From Stenotrophomonas sp. UBA2629 (GTDB lineage: Bacteria; Pseudomonadota; Gammaproteobacteria; Xanthomonadales; Xanthomonadaceae): a DNA stretch of 64,000 nt. Below the pieces are notes generated by a model. It worked only from the letters and a program-made list of their open reading frames with translations, did not search any database and was not told the DNA's origin. Shown piece by piece: positions 61,515 through 64,000 of this stretch. A program made the position numbers and the translations under genes. The stretch spans positions 18,865 to 82,864 of the forward strand of contig DEOB01000008.1 in NCBI GenBank assembly GCA_002359895.1, read 5' to 3'. The first letter of the stretch is position 1; every line of letters begins with the position of its first letter.

Positions 61515-62222
61515 TCAGCCTGCGGTTTGGCCATACAACTGCTGCGCCGACTGAAACAGAATCCAGCTCGTCGCGATGAACTTATCCCCAGCCTGCGGCC
61601 GATTGCCACGGTGCGTGTGAGTGAACGCGGTGGGCGCGATCAGCAGGCTGCCGGTGCGTGGCGTTACTTTGCGCTGCTGGAACAGGAACTCGGTTTCGCC
61701 TTCGTCAAAATCGTCGTTGAGATACAGCGTCCACAACAGATGACGGTGCAGGGTTTCGCCGCCCGCATCACGCGGGAACAGTTCACAGTGCCAGTACGGA
61801 TAGCCGCCCTCGCCCGCCGCATACCACTGCAGGTTGATCGCGCCGGGGCGCAGGCAGGTGCGCGCAAGTTCCACCAGGGCCGCATCGTCCATGGCCGGGA
61901 AATCTTCGGCGGCCAGGCGGCGCGGTTGTCCGTCGTTGCCTTCCACCTGCAGCATCAGTGGCGAAATCAATACCTGTGGATAACGCCGTAGATAACGCAA
62001 CAGGCCGGTGAACACCGCCTGCTGCAGGCGCTGCTCAACATCGCGCCATTGCGCGTTGCCGCTGATGCGCAGGTCGCGGCTGCGTTTGAGTTCCGGGTGT
62101 ACGCCACCGCCCACCTGTCCGGGCTGCAGTTGGGTGCTCTGGCGCAGGCGCTGCACGATGGCCGCGCAGTCCTCGGCTGAAAGCACCTGTTCGTAGATTT
62201 CGATGAAGTCCACGGCACTCAT
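61515..62222 (-). CDS. 2-oxoglutarate/Fe(II)-dependent oxygenase family protein
   Basis: A 235-residue protein of the double-stranded beta-helix oxygenases (prolyl-hydroxylase-like). Likely iron ligands are the histidine and acidic residue in YPYWHCELFPRD and the distal histidine in TAFTHTHRGNRP. A lysine in DKFIATSW may bind 2-oxoglutarate. The first pair is H-x-E rather than the commoner H-x-D. The ATG at 62222 is chosen because it overlaps the stop of a small upstream ORF (ATGA) and begins the conserved part (MSAVDFIEIYEQV). The substrate is unknown. Confidence 0.78.
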   Translation of the reverse strand: MSAVDFIEIYEQVLSAEDCAAIVQRLRQSTQLQPGQVGGGVHPELKRSRDLRISGNAQWRDVEQRLQQAVFTGLLRYLRRYPQVLISPLMLQVEGNDGQPRRLAAEDFPAMDDAALVELARTCLRPGAINLQWYAAGEGGYPYWHCELFPRDAGGETLHRHLLWTLYLNDDFDEGETEFLFQQRKVTPRTGSLLIAPTAFTHTHRGNRPQAGDKFIATSWILFQSAQQLYGQTAG

Positions 62223-62320
62223 GCAGCGCTGCCTACGGGCCGCAGCGATGCGGTTTTCCGCGCGTGCGGCCACACCGCCCAGTGCGCCAGCAAAAGCAGT
62301 ACGACGGTCAGTGTGGGCAT
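62219..62320 (-). CDS. Putative 33-residue membrane microprotein upstream of the oxygenase
   Basis: A short ORF encodes MPTLTVVLLLLAHWAVWPHA followed by a basic 13-residue tail. One hydrophobic helix and positive residues after it suggest a membrane microprotein. AAAGGA lies about nine bases before the ATG. Its stop overlaps the oxygenase start as ATGA, the arrangement of translationally coupled genes. It may also be a leader peptide. No homologue is recalled. Confidence 0.45.
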   Translation of the reverse strand: MPTLTVVLLLLAHWAVWPHARKTASLRPVGSAA

Positions 62321-62457
62321 CGGCGTGTTCCTTTGAGGGCTGGCAACGATGGTGCGGTGCCGGCGACGCTCTGTCACCGGTGATGCGTTGGGCGCAGCAC
62401 GTGCGGATGCGGCCCAGCCCCTCCCGGCTGAGAGAGGGGCGTTGCGGCACTGGCCGA

Positions 62458-63471
62458 TCAGCCCTGCGCGTCGTACTCGGTGTGATAGCGCGTTGCTTCG
62501 GCGACTTCGTTCTTTGAGCCAAGGAACACCGGCACGCGCTGGTGCAGCTGGTCCGGCGCGATATCGAGAATGCGCTCGCGGCCATTGGTGGCGGCGCCAC
62601 CGGCCTGCTCGACCAGCAGCGACATGGGGTTGGCTTCGTACATCAGGCGCAGCTTGCCGGCCTTGGTGGGGTCCTTCTTGTCCCACGGATAGATGAAGAT
62701 GCCGCCGCGGGTCAGGATGCGGTGCACGTCGGCCACCATCGAGGCGATCCAGCGCATGTTGAAGTTCTTGCCGCGCGCGCCTTCCTTGCCAGCCAACAGA
62801 TCGGCCACATAGCCCTGCATCGGCGCTTCCCAATGGCGCTGATTGGACATGTTGATGGCGAACTCCTGGGTGTCGGCCGGCACCTGCATGCCGCGCTGGG
62901 TCAGCACGAATTCGCCGGTTTCGCGGTCCAGGGTGAAGGCATGGGTGCCGTGGCCCACTGTCAGCACCAGCATCGTGCTGGGCCCGTAGATGCAGTAGCC
63001 CGCCGCAACCTGCTGGGTGCCGGCCTGCAGGAAGTGTTCATCCCCAGGGTTATCCACACCCTTGGGGGCGCGCAACACCGAGAAAATGGTGCCCACCGAG
63101 ACGTTGACGTCGATATTGGAACTGCCATCCAGCGGATCGAACAACAGCAGGAAATCACCCTGTGGATATTCCGAAGGCACCCGCTGGCTGTGGTCCATTT
63201 CCTCGGACGCGCAGGCGGCCAGATGGCCACCCCAGGCGTTGGCTTCGAGCAGGATCTCGTTGGAGATCACGTCCAGCTTCTTCTGCGCCTCGCCCTGCAC
63301 GTTGCCGGTACCGGCATCGCCCAGCACGCCGCCCAGCGCGCCCTTGCTCACTGCGATCGAGATGCTGGTGCAGGCGCGTGCCACCACCGCCACCAACTGG
63401 CGCAGGTCGGCATTGATGCGCTGGGCGTGCTGTTCTTCGATCAGGAAGCGGGTGAGCGAGGTGCGGGACAT
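62458..63471 (-). CDS. fbp: Fructose-1,6-bisphosphatase, class I
   Basis: A 337-residue gluconeogenic enzyme that converts fructose 1,6-bisphosphate to fructose 6-phosphate. The class I metal-site motif is FDPLDGSSNIDVNVSVGTIF, and the C-terminal signature KAGKLRLMYEANPMSLLVEQAGG is seen in two adjacent blocks. The length is that of E. coli Fbp. The gene is leftward with its upstream region toward the DnaA-box cluster at 63.6 kb. Confidence 0.97.
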   Translation of the reverse strand: MSRTSLTRFLIEEQHAQRINADLRQLVAVVARACTSISIAVSKGALGGVLGDAGTGNVQGEAQKKLDVISNEILLEANAWGGHLAACASEEMDHSQRVPSEYPQGDFLLLFDPLDGSSNIDVNVSVGTIFSVLRAPKGVDNPGDEHFLQAGTQQVAAGYCIYGPSTMLVLTVGHGTHAFTLDRETGEFVLTQRGMQVPADTQEFAINMSNQRHWEAPMQGYVADLLAGKEGARGKNFNMRWIASMVADVHRILTRGGIFIYPWDKKDPTKAGKLRLMYEANPMSLLVEQAGGAATNGRERILDIAPDQLHQRVPVFLGSKNEVAEATRYHTEYDAQG

Positions 63472-63613
63472 GGACGTGAGCTACCTTCAGACAAAAGGGG
63501 CGCTATTGTCGCGGGTTGTCCGGTTATTTACGAGTTGATGGCTCGGGTGTGTCCTGTTTTGGACAGGAACGGTCATAGGAATGTGGGAGAAACGCGCATG
63601 CGGGCTCGCGGGG

Positions 63614-63750
63614 TTATCCACAGGAAAGGCGGGTGCGGCGGGGCCGGTTGCGGATAACGCTGTGGATAAGTGGGTTTCAGCGCGTGCGCGGCTTCATCAG
63701 GCAAGGCCCGGCGATGGCTAGCGGGTTATCCACAGATGGGGTGTGGATAA
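63614..63750. promoter_or_regulatory. Cluster of four perfect DnaA boxes upstream of fbp
   Basis: TTATCCACA at 63614-63622, TGTGGATAA at 63661-63669, TTATCCACA at 63726-63734 and TGTGGATAA at 63742-63750. The four alternate in direction, with the last two forming a close head-to-head pair. The 528-base stretch beyond fbp has no supported gene. A DnaA-titration site is one explanation. Confidence 0.78.
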
Positions 63751-63811
63751 ACAGGAGTTCCGAACACGTTGTGTGCCTGATTGCCAAAAGCCTGTTGCGC
63801 CGGAAGTTTAG

Positions 63812-64000
63812 AGCGCGCCTCTCCCAACCCCGTGCCGCGCCCCAGCCCTTGCGCAAGCGCGCTCAACGGGCTGCGAACCGGAGGCTCGCAAAGCTGCCCC
63901 TCTCCCCAACCCCCGCTCCGCGCCCCGGCCTTCGCTAGGCACGAAGGCGCTAGGAGGGCAGCGAATCGGTGATTCGCAAACTGCCCTCCGTCGCCCCGCC
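63812..64000. repeat. Degenerate copies of the 130-bp intergenic repeat at the window end
   Basis: The stretch contains CGCTCAACGGGCTGCGAACC and CCTCTCCCCAACCCC segments shared with the copies around the ABC-F gene. A second half-copy (AGGGCAGCGAATCGGTGATT then CGCAAACTGCC) follows. It probably continues beyond the window. Confidence 0.7.

Overview
This window is a chromosomal replication-origin region from a high-GC gammaproteobacterium of the Xanthomonadaceae, most probably Stenotrophomonas or a close relative. The evidence is the gene order mnmE - (893-residue lipoprotein) - yidC - rnpA - rpmH / dnaA - dnaN - recF - gyrB, the tonB-exbB-exbD1-exbD2 cluster after it, and short GTAG-ended palindromes of the SMAG type known from S. 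maltophilia. The genus is an inference; the family assignment is firm.

Layout. 1-2.1 kb: a hipBA toxin-antitoxin locus (hipA runs off the left edge) with four inverted-repeat operators spaced exactly 50 bp apart, then a small lipoprotein. 2.2-11.1 kb: recC-recB-recD with overlapping genes, all leftward. 11.3-12.8 kb: a PAAR protein with a C-terminal zincin motif plus an overlapping secreted partner, which looks like a type VI secretion effector/immunity pair. 13.4-17.4 kb: the mlaFEDCB-mlaA lipid transport operon. 17.5-32 kb: housekeeping and envelope genes (acetyltransferase, glutathione peroxidase, rmuC, a signal-peptide-bearing deoxyribosyltransferase-like protein, LysE exporter, DUF488, APC permease, M19 dipeptidase, rlmI, a manganese-riboswitch-controlled terC, rhomboid, glpQ, and an ABC-F ATPase framed by inverted copies of a 130-bp repeat).

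32.2-46.6 kb is the origin core: leftward mnmE, a three-domain NodB/caspase/TPR lipoprotein, yidC, rnpA and rpmH, and rightward dnaA, dnaN, recF and gyrB. The dnaA-dnaN gap has DnaA boxes and a nested inverted repeat. The 1.2-kb dnaN-recF gap has a second DnaA-box cluster. parS-like sites lie in that gap and inside recF. 46.7-52.3 kb: two metalloproteases, a TPR protein and the TonB energy-transduction genes. 53.1-63.5 kb: pdxJ, cardiolipin synthase, a MarR-controlled FUSC/DUF1656/HlyD efflux operon, a radical SAM protein, a 2-oxoglutarate oxygenase preceded by a 33-codon ORF, and fbp.

The 9-mer TTATCCACA (consensus DnaA box) occurs 26 times by my manual count, in genes and between them, far above chance for GC-rich DNA. 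The most interesting items are the NodB-caspase-TPR lipoprotein, the PAAR-zincin pair, the 50-bp-phased hip operators, the TTATCCACA excess with paired palindromes, and the parS sites embedded in recF. No tRNA, rRNA, CRISPR array or complete insertion sequence was seen.
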